Made by a program: the position numbers and the translations under genes
In this document: positions 1 through 8,952 of the stretch, one piece after another
How positions within the stretch are numbered: position 1 is the first letter of the stretch
Layout: each line of letters opens with the position of its first letter
Origin: Thalassobacillus pellis
Lineage (GTDB): Bacteria > Bacillota > Bacilli > Bacillales > Halobacillaceae
Direction: 5' to 3'
NCBI RefSeq assembly: GCF_016908295.1
Contig: NZ_JAFBDO010000002.1
Coordinates: 372,001-436,000, forward strand
DNA length: 64,000 bases
The notes under the pieces: model-generated
Told to the model about the DNA's origin: nothing
What the model saw: the letters and a program-made list of their open reading frames with translations, nothing else
Database searches by the model: none

Positions 1-2
1 TC

Positions 3-1337
3 TATTTATTATTTTTCATGCCCATCTTTGATTGGGGTATCAAACTCCAGGCAATTGCTGCTTTAGTCATAATTCAGATTCTTTGGATCAGCCGTGTGTT
101 TGCACTGGCTTACAGTTCATTATTATTCTTTTTACTACTATCCTTTCATTTTTTCACTTATCAGGAAACTCTGGCTTATTTCAGTTCTGAAGTTGTCTGG
201 CTACTTTTCTCTACCTTTATCATTTCCCAGGCATTTATTGAATCGGGCCTTGCAAGCCGGGTTTCTTTTCAATTGTTAAAAATGTCGAGAGGATCGGGCC
301 GGGCGCTGATATTCATATCATTCCTTCTATTGCTGATTCTCTCCATACTGATCCCTTCAAACGTAGGAAAAGCGAACCTGGTTTCATCTGTCTTTGACCG
401 CTTATTAAAATATATAAATGGAATCAATAACGTAAATAACATAGGTGCCGCTCTATTTATTGGGATAAGCTATATGGCGGCTATTTCCGGGGCATTCGTC
501 GCAACAGGGGCGAGCTCCACTATTTATACATTCGGTTTGTTCTCGAATATTGTTGCCGGGATTGATTATGTCACTTGGCTTATCTATTTCGTTCCGCCAA
601 TTGTTGTATACATTTTATTGCTCTGGCTTGTATTCATCTATGTTTTACCACCAGAAGCGATTGACAGAAAACGAATGCTGAAATTATTGGATGAACATCT
701 TATCGAATTAGGAAAACTAAGCATTTCTGAAAAAAAAATGATGATAATCATGAGTATGGTACTTATATTATGGGCAACACAAACAATTCACGGTTTTTCG
801 ATTCCTCTCATCGGTTTACTGGGAGCTTCACTTACAGTCCTGCCAGGAATCGGCATTTGGGAATGGAAGTTGGCCAGAAAATCGATCGACTGGGATATGA
901 TGTTATTTTTTTCAAGTACGTTGATGGTATCTGGAATGCTAATCCAGACAGGTACGATAGCATGGATAGCTGACTTGGTTATTCGTACAATCAGTACCAG
1001 GTCGGAATTTGTAATGATAGTGATTCTTGTCTTATGTACAGCGATTCTCAGAATGATATTTGTAAATATTCTTGGTTATTTGACCATTATGCTTCCTTTG
1101 GCAATATCAATTGGTGAAGGTTTGCAAAATTTCTCCCCACTTATTGTTGCGATGGCTGTATTTTTAGCAGGAATTCCAGGTTTCTTTCTAATTACGCAGT
1201 CCCCTGTCCACTTGATAAGTTTTTCCTACGGTTATTTTACTGAAAGACAGTTGCTGAAAATCGGAGTCCCGTCCAGTTTATTATGGCTGATGTTAATTAT
1301 TGGGGCCGTATTATTTTATTGGAGATTCGTTTTATGA
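3..1337 (+). CDS. SLC13/DASS-like membrane permease, 5' end cut by the window
   Basis: Polytopic membrane protein with about a dozen hydrophobic segments. A small-residue reentrant-type stretch (AISGAFVATGASS, about residue 155) and a second half with a similar Asn/Gly-rich loop (VNILGYLTIMLP) resemble the divalent anion:sodium symporter (SLC13/ArsB-like) superfamily. The substrate cannot be read from sequence. The frame is open leftwards to base 3, and the first ATG (position 18) has no Shine-Dalgarno sequence, so the real start probably lies before the window. It is the only plus-strand gene at this end and converges on glnA across a bidirectional terminator. Family assignment is moderate and transport specificity unknown. 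Confidence 0.65.
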   Translation, partial: YLLFFMPIFDWGIKLQAIAALVIIQILWISRVFALAYSSLLFFLLLSFHFFTYQETLAYFSSEVVWLLFSTFIISQAFIESGLASRVSFQLLKMSRGSGRALIFISFLLLLILSILIPSNVGKANLVSSVFDRLLKYINGINNVNNIGAALFIGISYMAAISGAFVATGASSTIYTFGLFSNIVAGIDYVTWLIYFVPPIVVYILLLWLVFIYVLPPEAIDRKRMLKLLDEHLIELGKLSISEKKMMIIMSMVLILWATQTIHGFSIPLIGLLGASLTVLPGIGIWEWKLARKSIDWDMMLFFSSTLMVSGMLIQTGTIAWIADLVIRTISTRSEFVMIVILVLCTAILRMIFVNILGYLTIMLPLAISIGEGLQNFSPLIVAMAVFLAGIPGFFLITQSPVHLISFSYGYFTERQLLKIGVPSSLLWLMLIIGAVLFYWRFVL

Positions 1338-1475
1338 AGAGCAGTTAAATTATAAAGCTCTTACAATCTATGTTTATCAAGTTTTGCTAAACTAGTGCAT
1401 GTCTCCTGCAAGGCATCATCCAGGTAAAATCACTCTATGTCAGGAAAACATGAAAAGGACAGACAGCTTAAGAAG

Positions 1476-1509
1476 AAAACACCCTGCCTCTATTACGGCA
1501 GGGTGTTTT
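1476..1509. terminator. Bidirectional intrinsic terminator between the permease and glnA
   Basis: A 13-bp perfect inverted repeat (AAAACACCCTGCC and its complement) with an 8-nt loop. The A and T runs on the two sides make it usable from either strand, which suits two converging genes. Confidence 0.85.
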
Positions 1510-1520
1510 AATAAATGATA

Positions 1521-2852
1521 TTAGTATACAGATAGGTATTGCTCTCGTTCCCAAGGATGTACTTGTGTACGGAACATATCCCATTCGATTTCTTTTGCTT
1601 CAATAAAATGTTCAAAGCAATGTTCACCCAGGGCTTTGACCAATATCTCATCTTTCTTTAGCAGTTCCAGAGCATCATACAAAGTTGCAGGCAAGTCTTG
1701 TACCCCGTTTTTCTCCCGCTCTTCTTTATCCATTACATAGATATTACGGTCCACGGGCTTAGGTGCTTCCAGGTTGTTTTCTATTCCATCAAGTCCAGAA
1801 GCCAGTAGTACAGCCATTGCCATATAAGGGTTTGCTGATGGATCAACGCTGCGTACTTCGATACGTGTGCTTAAGCCACGAGAGGTCGGAACGCGGATAA
1901 GCGGGCTGCGGTTTTGTCCGGACCATGCTACATAACAAGGTGCTTCATATCCAGGCACTAGACGCTTGTATGAGTTGACAGTCGGGTTTGTGACTGCTGT
2001 GAAATTCGTTGCATGTTTGATGATACCTGCGGTGAATTGGTAAGCGACTTTAGAAAGTTCAAGTTCCCCGCTCGTATCATAAAATGCATTTTCTTTACCT
2101 TTGAACAAGGACATGTTGGCATGCATCCCAGAACCGTTGACCCCGAACAGTGGCTTCGGCATGAATGTTGCATGCAGTCCGTGTTTACGTGCGATGGTTT
2201 TTACAACCAGCTTGAATGTCTGGATATCATCACAGTGTTTAACAGCATCAGAATATTTGAAATCTATTTCGTGTTGGCCAGGTGCAACCTCGTGGTGAGA
2301 AGCTTCGATTTCAAAGCCCATCTCTTCCAGTTCCAGCACGATATCACGACGGCAATTTTCTCCAAGATCAGTAGGCGCAAGGTCAAAATAGCCGCCTTTA
2401 TCATTCAGTTCCATGGAAGGTTCTCCGCGCTCATCCAATTTGAATAGAAAGAATTCCGGCTCTGTACCGATATTGAAAGCAGAAAAGCCGAGTTCTTCCA
2501 TTTTCTTCAGATTACGCTTAAGAATATTTCTCGGGTCACCCTCAAATGGAGTCATATCCGGATTATATATGTCACAAATGAAACGTGCTACCTTTCCTTT
2601 TTCAGAGGTCCAAGGAAAGACTACAAAAGTGTCAATATCAGGAATTAAGTACATGTCAGATTCTTCGATCCGGACGAAACCTTCAATGGAAGAACCATCG
2701 AACATCATCTCATTATCCAGTGCTTTGTCCAGCTGACTTAAAGGGATTTCCACATTTTTAATTGTCCCAAGCATGTCAGTGAATTGCAAACGGATGAATT
2801 TTACATTCTCTTCTTCAATTTTTTTGTAAACTTCTTTTCTGGTTATACCCAT
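1521..2852 (-). CDS. glnA: Glutamine synthetase type I
   Basis: ATP-dependent synthesis of glutamine from glutamate and ammonium. The 443-residue length matches Bacillus GSI-alpha. Visible motifs are the beta-grasp loop FDGSSIEGF (51-59), the ATP-binding NGSGMH (239-244), the Glu-flap-type sequence GYEAP (301-305) and the RSPLIRVP stretch. The start has a strong AGGAGG site. It lies directly downstream of glnR, the Bacillus glnRA arrangement. In that system feedback-inhibited glutamine synthetase activates GlnR and sequesters TnrA, so the enzyme is also a nitrogen sensor (established for B. subtilis, inferred here). Confidence 0.98.
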   Translation of the reverse strand: MGITRKEVYKKIEEENVKFIRLQFTDMLGTIKNVEIPLSQLDKALDNEMMFDGSSIEGFVRIEESDMYLIPDIDTFVVFPWTSEKGKVARFICDIYNPDMTPFEGDPRNILKRNLKKMEELGFSAFNIGTEPEFFLFKLDERGEPSMELNDKGGYFDLAPTDLGENCRRDIVLELEEMGFEIEASHHEVAPGQHEIDFKYSDAVKHCDDIQTFKLVVKTIARKHGLHATFMPKPLFGVNGSGMHANMSLFKGKENAFYDTSGELELSKVAYQFTAGIIKHATNFTAVTNPTVNSYKRLVPGYEAPCYVAWSGQNRSPLIRVPTSRGLSTRIEVRSVDPSANPYMAMAVLLASGLDGIENNLEAPKPVDRNIYVMDKEEREKNGVQDLPATLYDALELLKKDEILVKALGEHCFEHFIEAKEIEWDMFRTQVHPWEREQYLSVY

Positions 2853-2874
2853 GGATTATTACTCCTCCTAATAT

Positions 2875-3279
2875 TTAATGGAAGAATCGTGATAATTCTC
2901 CCTGTCTTAACGATGATTTGCCGTGTCTGCCTGCATTGAATAATTCCTGTTGCAGCATTCGGCGCAACTCTTTCTCTGATAGTTCATTGTGGATCTCTTC
3001 CACTTTACTCTGTTCCACTTCTCGATTCTCTGGAACTTCTTTCATCGAGAGAACCTGTTTGATTCCGGCTAGATTCACACCTTTTTCTATCAGGGATTTG
3101 ATTTCAAGGAGACGGTCCACATCATTGAATGAGAACTGTCTACGATTGCCTTCCGACCGAGCCGGATTAATAAGGCCATGCTCTTCGTAGTATCTGATTT
3201 GTCTTGCGGAAAGGTCTGTCAAAGATTTGACAATCCCTATCGGGAATAACGGCATCGAACGTCTGATTTCATCATTCAT
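2875..3279 (-). CDS. glnR: MerR-family nitrogen repressor GlnR
   Basis: A 134-residue MerR-type regulator. The N-terminal winged helix contains the recognition region [14 protein letters not shown] (about 23-36), and the C-terminus ends in [10 protein letters not shown]. That tail is the autoinhibitory segment relieved by feedback-inhibited glutamine synthetase in B. subtilis. GlnR represses glnRA and other nitrogen genes under glutamine excess. It is the first gene of a two-gene operon with glnA and has a GlnR/TnrA operator just upstream, consistent with autorepression. Confidence 0.97.
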   Translation of the reverse strand: MNDEIRRSMPLFPIGIVKSLTDLSARQIRYYEEHGLINPARSEGNRRQFSFNDVDRLLEIKSLIEKGVNLAGIKQVLSMKEVPENREVEQSKVEEIHNELSEKELRRMLQQELFNAGRHGKSSLRQGELSRFFH

Positions 3280-3312
3280 CGCCTGCCACCTCCCTCAACG
3301 ATTTATAAACCT

Positions 3313-3342
3313 ATTATACGCATGTGAGATAATTGTTGTCAA
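3313..3342 (-). promoter_or_regulatory. glnRA promoter (SigA type)
   Basis: Minus-strand TTGACA at 3337-3342 and TATAAT at 3313-3318 with an 18-bp spacer, both hexamers perfect. It lies 34 bp before the glnR start. TGTNA-like half sites overlap the -35 and spacer, suggesting a second, degenerate GlnR site. Confidence 0.85.
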
Positions 3343-3346
3343 CGGA

Positions 3347-3363
3347 TGTGAGGAAATATAACA
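3347..3363. promoter_or_regulatory. GlnR/TnrA operator upstream of glnRA
   Basis: The 17-bp sequence fits TGTNA-N7-TNACA exactly (TGTGA, seven bases, TAACA). It sits immediately upstream of the -35 hexamer, as in the B. subtilis glnRA promoter. Confidence 0.85.
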
Positions 3364-3414
3364 TGAAATTTTTAAAAAATTCTGTCACGGTGGTTATACG
3401 AATAGGGACTAAAA

Positions 3415-3446
3415 AAAGACTGAAGTGGTTTACCACCTCAGTCTTT
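3415..3446 (-). terminator. Intrinsic terminator after ynbB
   Basis: A hairpin with AAAGACTGA/TCAGTCTTT and GTGG/CCAC arms around a short loop. It is followed on the minus strand by a T run (complement of A 3411-3417). It separates ynbB from the glnRA promoter. Confidence 0.85.
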
Positions 3447-3450
3447 ACCC

Positions 3451-4701
3451 TTATCTTTCTTTTAAAAAACCAGCATTATGCATTTTTGCTACAGCATTTT
3501 TAACTGCAATCTTGACATGGGAATACGTCAATCCTCCCTGTACATATGCGGTATAAGGAGGTCTGATCGGGCCATCTGCTGTTAACTCCAAGCTAGCTCC
3601 CTGGATAAAAGTACCTGCCGCCATGATTACATCGCTTTCATATCCCGGCATGGGACTTGGATGCGGAGTGACGTGTGAATTTATCGGGGATGACTGCTGG
3701 ATTGCCTGGCAAAAAGCAATCATTTGCTCGGCTGTTTCAAATGAAACCGACTGAATCAAATCTGTACGAGGAGCATCAAAGGAAGGAGTCGTCAAAAACC
3801 CAAGCATTTCAAGGTATTTCGCAGTAAATACAGCACCTTTCATCGCTTCTCCTACGACATGAGGCGCCAAGAATAACCCCTGATACATTTCCTGCAGCAT
3901 GTTCAGACTTGCCCCCACTTCTTTACCAAGTCCAGGAGCAGTCAGCCGGTGGCTGCATAACTCTATTAAATCTTTATGACCAACGATATATCCGCCAGTT
4001 CTAGCTATACCACCGCCGGGATTCTTAATCAAAGATCCAGCAATTAAATCGGCCCCAGCATGAAGGGGCTCCCTTGTTTCGGCAAACTCTCCATAACAAT
4101 TGTCGACAAAGATGACAGCACCTGGTTTTATTGCTTTAATGGAAGTTATCAGGCTTTCCAATTGGCTTATCGAAAATGAAGGTCTGTCAGCATATCCTTT
4201 CGAACGCTGGATAGCAATCATTTTCGTATTATCGGTAATCGCATTTGTTACTTCTTCGATATTGACCTCTCTGTTGGCGTGAAGGGGAATAGCTCGATAG
4301 TTGATTCCAAAATCCTTCAATGAACCGATATCACGTTCCTCCGTCTCCCCTATTACGCTTTCCAAAGTATCATACGGGGTACCTGTTATGTAAAGCAGCT
4401 CATCGCCAGGTCTTAATACACCAAACAAAGCAGTGGTAATCGCATGAGTCCCGGAAATAATCTGCGGTCTGACAAGGGCATCTTCTCCTCCAAAGACGTC
4501 AGCGTATAGTTCCTCCAACTTGTCACGACCAAAATCATCATACCCGTATCCTGTGGTGGGATTAAAATGACTATCACTGACTTTTAATTTCTGAAATGAG
4601 TCCAATACCCGCTTTTGATTGTCTTCTGCAATTTTATCGATATTTAAATGAATAGAGCGGATAGCTTCCTCAGTATCTATTGCGGTCTGTTCGATATTCA
4701 T
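3451..4701 (-). CDS. ynbB: PLP-dependent cystathionine lyase-like protein YnbB
   Basis: A 416-residue fold-type I PLP enzyme of the methionine gamma-lyase/aluminium-resistance family (YnbB). The N-terminus has the family stretch HFNPTTGYGYDD. The expected Schiff-base region is AGSLIKNPGGGI, with the Lys around residue 227. The real substrate in Bacillus is not established. It follows hflX with a 21-bp gap and closes that transcription unit at a strong terminator. The same hflX-ynbB-glnR-glnA order occurs in B. subtilis. Confidence 0.9.
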   Translation of the reverse strand: MNIEQTAIDTEEAIRSIHLNIDKIAEDNQKRVLDSFQKLKVSDSHFNPTTGYGYDDFGRDKLEELYADVFGGEDALVRPQIISGTHAITTALFGVLRPGDELLYITGTPYDTLESVIGETEERDIGSLKDFGINYRAIPLHANREVNIEEVTNAITDNTKMIAIQRSKGYADRPSFSISQLESLITSIKAIKPGAVIFVDNCYGEFAETREPLHAGADLIAGSLIKNPGGGIARTGGYIVGHKDLIELCSHRLTAPGLGKEVGASLNMLQEMYQGLFLAPHVVGEAMKGAVFTAKYLEMLGFLTTPSFDAPRTDLIQSVSFETAEQMIAFCQAIQQSSPINSHVTPHPSPMPGYESDVIMAAGTFIQGASLELTADGPIRPPYTAYVQGGLTYSHVKIAVKNAVAKMHNAGFLKER

Positions 4702-4722
4702 AAATATGTTTACTTCCTTTTC

Positions 4723-5958
4723 TCATAGTTGATTTTTCAAGGGATGTTCTTCATGGATTGCTCCTGTAATGAAATATCCTTCGCGATCTTCATCAAAATA
4801 CATACTGCTCACAATGCTTGCACGTTTTACTTGTTGAAGCTTTTTCCCTTGAGAGGCTGGTATGAAAGCTTTATAATCTTCCCACTCTTCTTTCAGCATT
4901 TCTTCTACTTTATCCAGAACCCGTTTGATATCGATGGAATCGTGAACACTCACGGTCAGAGAAGGAAAAGCATGAGGAATAAAATCGTCTTGCAGCAAGT
5001 CCTTCTTATTATAAACAGTCAAAATCGGCAGATGATCTGCATCTAAATCAGATAGCAGCCGAAGCACTGTCTTTTCATGTTGTTCATGATCAGGGTGCGA
5101 GGCATCAACCATGTGGATTATGAAATCAGCCTCGGTCACTTCCTCCAATGTCGATCGGAAGGCCGCAATTAAAGTTGTCGGCAAATCCTGAATGAACCCT
5201 ACCGTATCAGAGAGAAGCGCCGTAAACCCAGAAGCTAGCTGGATTTGCCTCGTTAACGGATCAAGCGTCGCAAAAAGTAAATTTTCCTCAAAAGAGTCAC
5301 TTTCTGTTGCCCGATTAAAAAAAGTGGATTTCCCTGCGTTCGTATAGCCAACGATTGCTATTTGAAATGCACTGTTTTCCTTCCTCCGCTTACGGTACTG
5401 CTCTCTCTGTTTGACTACTGTCTTCAACCGGCTTTTGATATCGTCAATTCGCCTTCTGATGTGACGCCTGTCGCTTTCAAGCTTGGTTTCCCCGGGACCC
5501 CTTGTCCCAATTCCGCCCCCAAGACGGGAAAGCGCAGTCCCCTGCCCGATAAGCCTCGGGAGCAGATACTGTAACTGCGCAAGTTCTACTTGCAGCTTTC
5601 CCTCTTTGGTTTGTGCGCGCTGGGCAAAAATATCCAGAATCAGCTGACTGCGATCGATCACTCGAACTTCAAGCTTATCTGTAATGTTTTTGAGCTGACC
5701 TGGTGACAATTCTTCATTAAATATCACCAGGTCGATATCATATCCAGAGATATACTCCCTGATCTCATCTAGCTTTCCATCTCCGATATAAGTGGCAGGA
5801 TGGATACGATCCCGTTTTTGTGTGAATATCTTGCTCACTTCTCCATCTGCAGTTTCTGTTAAAGATTGCAGCTCTTCAAGCGATGATTGAAACCTTTTTT
5901 CGTCCTGCATGGATTCACTGCGTGCAACAAGCACTACTTTTTCTTTATCTGCCATCAT
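4723..5958 (-). CDS. hflX: Ribosome-associated GTPase HflX
   Basis: A 411-residue GTPase (YnbA in B. subtilis). The N-terminal HflX domain carries the glycine-rich GGGIGTRGPGE motif (147-157), and a helical linker precedes the G domain. The G domain has G1 GYTNAGKST (204-212), G3 DTVG (251-254) and an NKKD-type G4. HflX family members bind the 50S subunit and split stalled or stress-arrested ribosomes. The gene starts 66 bp after spoVK ends and is followed closely by ynbB. Confidence 0.95.
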   Translation of the reverse strand: MMADKEKVVLVARSESMQDEKRFQSSLEELQSLTETADGEVSKIFTQKRDRIHPATYIGDGKLDEIREYISGYDIDLVIFNEELSPGQLKNITDKLEVRVIDRSQLILDIFAQRAQTKEGKLQVELAQLQYLLPRLIGQGTALSRLGGGIGTRGPGETKLESDRRHIRRRIDDIKSRLKTVVKQREQYRKRRKENSAFQIAIVGYTNAGKSTFFNRATESDSFEENLLFATLDPLTRQIQLASGFTALLSDTVGFIQDLPTTLIAAFRSTLEEVTEADFIIHMVDASHPDHEQHEKTVLRLLSDLDADHLPILTVYNKKDLLQDDFIPHAFPSLTVSVHDSIDIKRVLDKVEEMLKEEWEDYKAFIPASQGKKLQQVKRASIVSSMYFDEDREGYFITGAIHEEHPLKNQL

Positions 5959-6024
5959 TTCTACCTCTTTCCGTAAGCATCTTACCTTATCATATCAAAT
6001 GAGTCGATTCTTTTATAATCCCAG

Positions 6025-6954
6025 CTATTTTTCCTCAAAAACGATATCCCTAACATCCAGAGTCATTAACGTTTCTTTTGATGGGCTCCTAAGTTCAATT
6101 ACCCTTGTGGCGTGTTTTCGGATCGCTTCTTCAATGAGATTTCTTACATACCTGCCATTTGAAAAATTATGAGGCAACCGTTGAAGCATTTGGTGAAAGT
6201 GATTCTTTAATTTCCATTGTGCCTCTTTTGAAAGCTTATAATCCTTTGTTTTTACCATGTCCATTGAAATCTCCAGTAACTCCTCAGATGTATAGTCCGG
6301 AAAATCAAGTGTGATCGGAAACCTTGATTTCAATCCGGGGTTAAGAGATAGGAAACGGGACATTTCTTTAGGATAACCCGCCAATATAAGAATGAACTCG
6401 CTGTGATGATCTTCCATACATTTAACGATCGTATCTACCGCTTCTTTCCCAAAATCCTTTTCGCCGCCCCTGGCAAGAGAATATGCTTCATCGATGAATA
6501 AGACACCACCCAGCGACTTTTTGATCAAGGCTTTTGTTTTCTGTGCGGTATGACCAATATATTCACCAACAAGGTCACCTCTGTCCGCCTCGACAAAATG
6601 CCCTTTTGAAAGAAGCTTCATATCATAGAAGATTTTCGCCAACGCCCTTGCAACTGTTGTCTTTCCAGTACCCGGATTCCCTCTGAACATCATATGAAGA
6701 ACTTGATTATCTGTCGAAAGTCCAGCTTGTTTCCGTTTTTCCGCTATCAGAACCTGTGCATAAATTTCCTTTACTTTTCCCCGTAACCGATCCATTCCAA
6801 CGAAAGAAGCCAAGTGGTCATCAACAATTTGAAATGGGTGGGGATTAGCTTCTGTTTCTGCGTGTACAGCAGTTCCCTCTGCGGCCTGTTTATTATGATC
6901 ACGTAATATGATATTGATCTGGCCTTGTTGTTTGACTGACAAATGGGAATTCAC
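6025..6954 (-). CDS. spoVK: Stage V sporulation protein K, AAA+ ATPase
   Basis: CbxX/CfqX-type AAA+ ATPase required in B. subtilis for spore maturation in the mother cell. Walker A is GNPGTGKTT (about 92-100), Walker B is LFIDEAY, and an arginine-finger region (GLKSRFP) follows. A GTG at 6954 is chosen because AAGGGG lies 8 nt upstream. The other GTG at 6963 overlaps that ribosome-binding site. The gene gives 309 residues, near the 322 of B. subtilis. No convincing SigE promoter was found upstream. Confidence 0.93.
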   Translation of the reverse strand: MNSHLSVKQQGQINIILRDHNKQAAEGTAVHAETEANPHPFQIVDDHLASFVGMDRLRGKVKEIYAQVLIAEKRKQAGLSTDNQVLHMMFRGNPGTGKTTVARALAKIFYDMKLLSKGHFVEADRGDLVGEYIGHTAQKTKALIKKSLGGVLFIDEAYSLARGGEKDFGKEAVDTIVKCMEDHHSEFILILAGYPKEMSRFLSLNPGLKSRFPITLDFPDYTSEELLEISMDMVKTKDYKLSKEAQWKLKNHFHQMLQRLPHNFSNGRYVRNLIEEAIRKHATRVIELRSPSKETLMTLDVRDIVFEEK

Positions 6955-7052
6955 CTGGATCACCCCTTATTCCCTAACACTATACGTCAGGACCGGCTTA
7001 TTTGTGACAAACGCCCAGATTAATAATCCGTCATTTTAAGAGGGCAAGCGAT

Positions 7053-7083
7053 AAAAAAACAGGCGTATATACGCCTGTTTTTT
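7053..7083 (-). terminator. Intrinsic terminator after hfq
   Basis: A perfect palindrome of 15 bp per arm (AAAAAACAGGCGTAT and complement) with T runs on both strands, so it can act in either direction. It separates miaA-hfq from spoVK. Confidence 0.9.
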
Positions 7084-7090
7084 AAAGTAT

Positions 7091-7315
7091 TCACTCTTTA
7101 TCCAAGGTAATATTCTTAACTGGAGCGAATGTGGATATGGCATGCTTAAAAATCAGCTGTTGTTTCCCATCGGATTCCAGTAAAACTGTGAAATTATCAA
7201 ATGCTTTGACAATCCCCCTCAATTGAAACCCATTGAGTAGAAAGACTGTTACCTGAATACGATCTTTTCTGAGTTGATTTAAGTAGTTGTCCTGAATATT
7301 AACGGATTGAGCCAT
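7091..7315 (-). CDS. hfq: RNA chaperone Hfq
   Basis: A 74-residue Sm-like protein, the normal length for Bacillus Hfq. The Sm1 segment ([11 protein letters not shown], about 24-34) and the Sm2 segment (IFKHAIST, about 55-62) are both present. Hfq hexamers bind small RNAs and A/U-rich mRNA regions, though the role in Bacillus is milder than in enterics. The gene follows miaA by 39 bp and ends at a strong terminator, matching the widespread miaA-hfq pair. Confidence 0.98.
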   Translation of the reverse strand: MAQSVNIQDNYLNQLRKDRIQVTVFLLNGFQLRGIVKAFDNFTVLLESDGKQQLIFKHAISTFAPVKNITLDKE

Positions 7316-7354
7316 GAATCTTCCTCCTCTTTTCTATCTATATTACTTTTATTT

Positions 7355-8290
7355 CTAGGTTGATTCCATCATTCCTGCTAAATCTTCTAAAATTGTTGCA
7401 AACTTTTCATGATAATTCTCCTCGGTAACCTCATACCATTGTACATCCAATTTATTTCGGAAATAAGTGTATTGCCTCTTTGCATATCTCCGGGAATTTC
7501 TTTTCAGCAGTTCTACAGCGCGGTCCAAATCATATTCACCGTTAAAATAAGGAATGAACTCTTTGTACCCGATAGCTTTCATGGACTGAGCATTTTCCAG
7601 CCCTTTTTCATACAAGTTCTTCACTTCTCCAAGGAGACCTTCTTTCATCATGTGGTCTACCCGTTGATTAATCCGTTGATATAATAATTCCCTGTCCATT
7701 TCCAGACCGATTATGATTGGCCGAACAGGCGACTCTCTTTCCTGCTCTTGTTTATATTCGCTCATTGTCTTTCCGGTGGTTTCATAAATCTCCAGCGCCC
7801 TGATCACTCTCCGTATATTGTTCGGATGGATTTTTTTTGCCTGGTTCGGATCAACTTCCTTAAGCTGGCGATATAATTCCATATTACCCTTATCAGCAAC
7901 CGCGTCTTCAAGTGCTTTAGTAACATCTGGATTTCGTTTCTCCTCGGAAAAATGAAATCCATAAAGTACAGCCTGGACATACAATCCAGTACCCCCTACG
8001 ATAATCGGAAGCTTCCCTCTTTTGGTGATGTCGTTAATATGTCTGGTAACACGTTCCTGGAATTCCGCTACAGAGAAAGGTTCTTCGGGATTTTTGATAT
8101 CAATCATATGATGCGGCACGCCCTCAGCTTCTCCCTCCGATACTTTAGCAGTACCTATATCCATATGGCGATAAATCTGCATAGAATCTCCACTGATAAC
8201 CTCACCATCAAATTTTTTTGCAATTTCAACACCTAATTTGGTTTTACCCACAGCTGTAGGTCCAACCACAGATATAACAAGTGGTTTCAT
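7355..8290 (-). CDS. miaA: tRNA dimethylallyltransferase
   Basis: A 311-residue transferase that adds dimethylallyl to N6 of A37 in tRNAs reading UNN codons. The P-loop is GPTAVGKT (10-17), followed by SGDSMQIYR, and AIGYKEF in the C-terminal half. The product is the substrate of MiaB, also encoded in this window. A minus-strand TATAAT at 8328-8333 is a candidate -10. The region just upstream is filled with the palindrome array shared with the divergent XRE gene. Confidence 0.97.
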   Translation of the reverse strand: MKPLVISVVGPTAVGKTKLGVEIAKKFDGEVISGDSMQIYRHMDIGTAKVSEGEAEGVPHHMIDIKNPEEPFSVAEFQERVTRHINDITKRGKLPIIVGGTGLYVQAVLYGFHFSEEKRNPDVTKALEDAVADKGNMELYRQLKEVDPNQAKKIHPNNIRRVIRALEIYETTGKTMSEYKQEQERESPVRPIIIGLEMDRELLYQRINQRVDHMMKEGLLGEVKNLYEKGLENAQSMKAIGYKEFIPYFNGEYDLDRAVELLKRNSRRYAKRQYTYFRNKLDVQWYEVTEENYHEKFATILEDLAGMMEST

Positions 8291-8327
8291 AAATAAAATT
8301 ACCTCAATTCTTCAATCTTCCTTAGCT

Positions 8328-8333
8328 ATTATA
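8328..8333 (-). promoter_or_regulatory. Candidate miaA -10 element
   Basis: Perfect minus-strand TATAAT 37 bp before the miaA start. No good -35 is seen at 16-18 bp. A TAACG half site (8341) and the first full palindrome (8362-8376) lie around the expected -35. Confidence 0.45.
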
Positions 8334-8361
8334 CATAAAATAACGCTTATTCACACCCTTA

Positions 8362-8502
8362 TAACGAGTTTCGTTACAACCACACTAACGTTTTCCGTTA
8401 GGTGTTGGTAAAACCGGAAGTTATGCACAGCTAACGGATTTTGTTAGTTGTGCTGTAACGTAATGCGTTATTCGGTATTTTTGCCACTATCGTATTTCGT
8501 TA
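8362..8502. promoter_or_regulatory. Array of five TAACG-N5-CGTTA palindromes (putative XRE operators)
   Basis: Five 15-bp sites share one plan. 8362-8376 and 8386-8400 are perfect in both arms, with the latter extended by C/G on the outside. 8432-8446 has one mismatch (TGTTA), 8456-8470 is perfect, and 8488-8502 has one mismatch (TATCG). Each has exactly 5 bases between the half sites. Start-to-start spacings are 24, 46, 24 and 32 bp. An extra TAACG half site is at 8341. The array fills the divergent gap between miaA and the XRE gene. Binding by the adjacent regulator is inference. Confidence 0.75.
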
Positions 8503-8511
8503 GCTGATGAT
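8481..8511 (+). promoter_or_regulatory. Weak candidate promoter for the XRE gene
   Basis: TTGCCA at 8481-8486 resembles a -35. GATGAT at 8506-8511 is a poor -10 with a 19-bp spacer. The fifth palindrome (8488-8502) would lie inside the spacer, a typical repressor position. Confidence 0.3.
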
Positions 8512-8538
8512 AAACTACTGTCAAAGGAGGGTTTTGGG

Positions 8539-8913
8539 ATGGTGATTTCTGAACGAATCAAATTTTTAAGAATGCACAATGAATGGACGCAAAAAACATT
8601 AGCTGAATATGTCGGTGAATCCTCCCAGGTCATTTCTAATTGGGAAAGAGGGTATACTTTCCCGGACCTGCAGAATGTCATCGACTTAGCTAATGTTTTA
8701 GATTGCACTACTGATTTTTTACTTGGCAGAAGCGATCAACCTTTTGATATCCTGAAAAAAATTGATAATGTATGGAAGGAAAAAGGGATTGAAGAGACCG
8801 ATTTCTTCTATGTTCATGTATGGGAGGAATTAAGCAAAGAAGAAATCGACCAAATTTTAAACTTCTTTGATTTCATCCGGCAATCAAAGAAAACAGAACA
8901 AACGGAGGATTAA
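8539..8913 (+). CDS. XRE-family transcriptional regulator
   Basis: A 124-residue protein. An N-terminal Cro/C1-type helix-turn-helix (about 3-58) has the typical TQKTLAEYVGESSQVISNWERG core and a following DLANVLDCTTDFLLGR helix. An acidic, largely helical C-terminal part of about 60 residues (NVWKEKGIEETDF to the end) may serve dimerisation or sensing and is not recognised. AAAGGAGGG precedes the ATG. It is on the strand opposite its neighbours and has an unusual operator array upstream, so autoregulation and possible control of miaA-hfq are plausible inferences. It may be an accessory insertion in an otherwise syntenic region. Confidence 0.9.
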   Translation: MVISERIKFLRMHNEWTQKTLAEYVGESSQVISNWERGYTFPDLQNVIDLANVLDCTTDFLLGRSDQPFDILKKIDNVWKEKGIEETDFFYVHVWEELSKEEIDQILNFFDFIRQSKKTEQTED

Positions 8914-8952
8914 CATAATGTCAGTTATGTAACCTTTTCCAGTGCCTGTACG

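Noticed and set aside
2013-2447. 144-codon plus-strand frame inside glnA
   Set aside because: Antisense shadow of glnA; composition follows the glnA codons.
6955-6963. spoVK GTG start at 6963
   Set aside because: It overlaps the only ribosome-binding site (AAGGGG). The GTG at 6954 has proper spacing.
8341-8510. CRISPR-like short repeats
   Set aside because: The repeated units are 15-bp palindromes at unequal spacing with no spacer-repeat periodicity and no cas genes. Operators explain them better.
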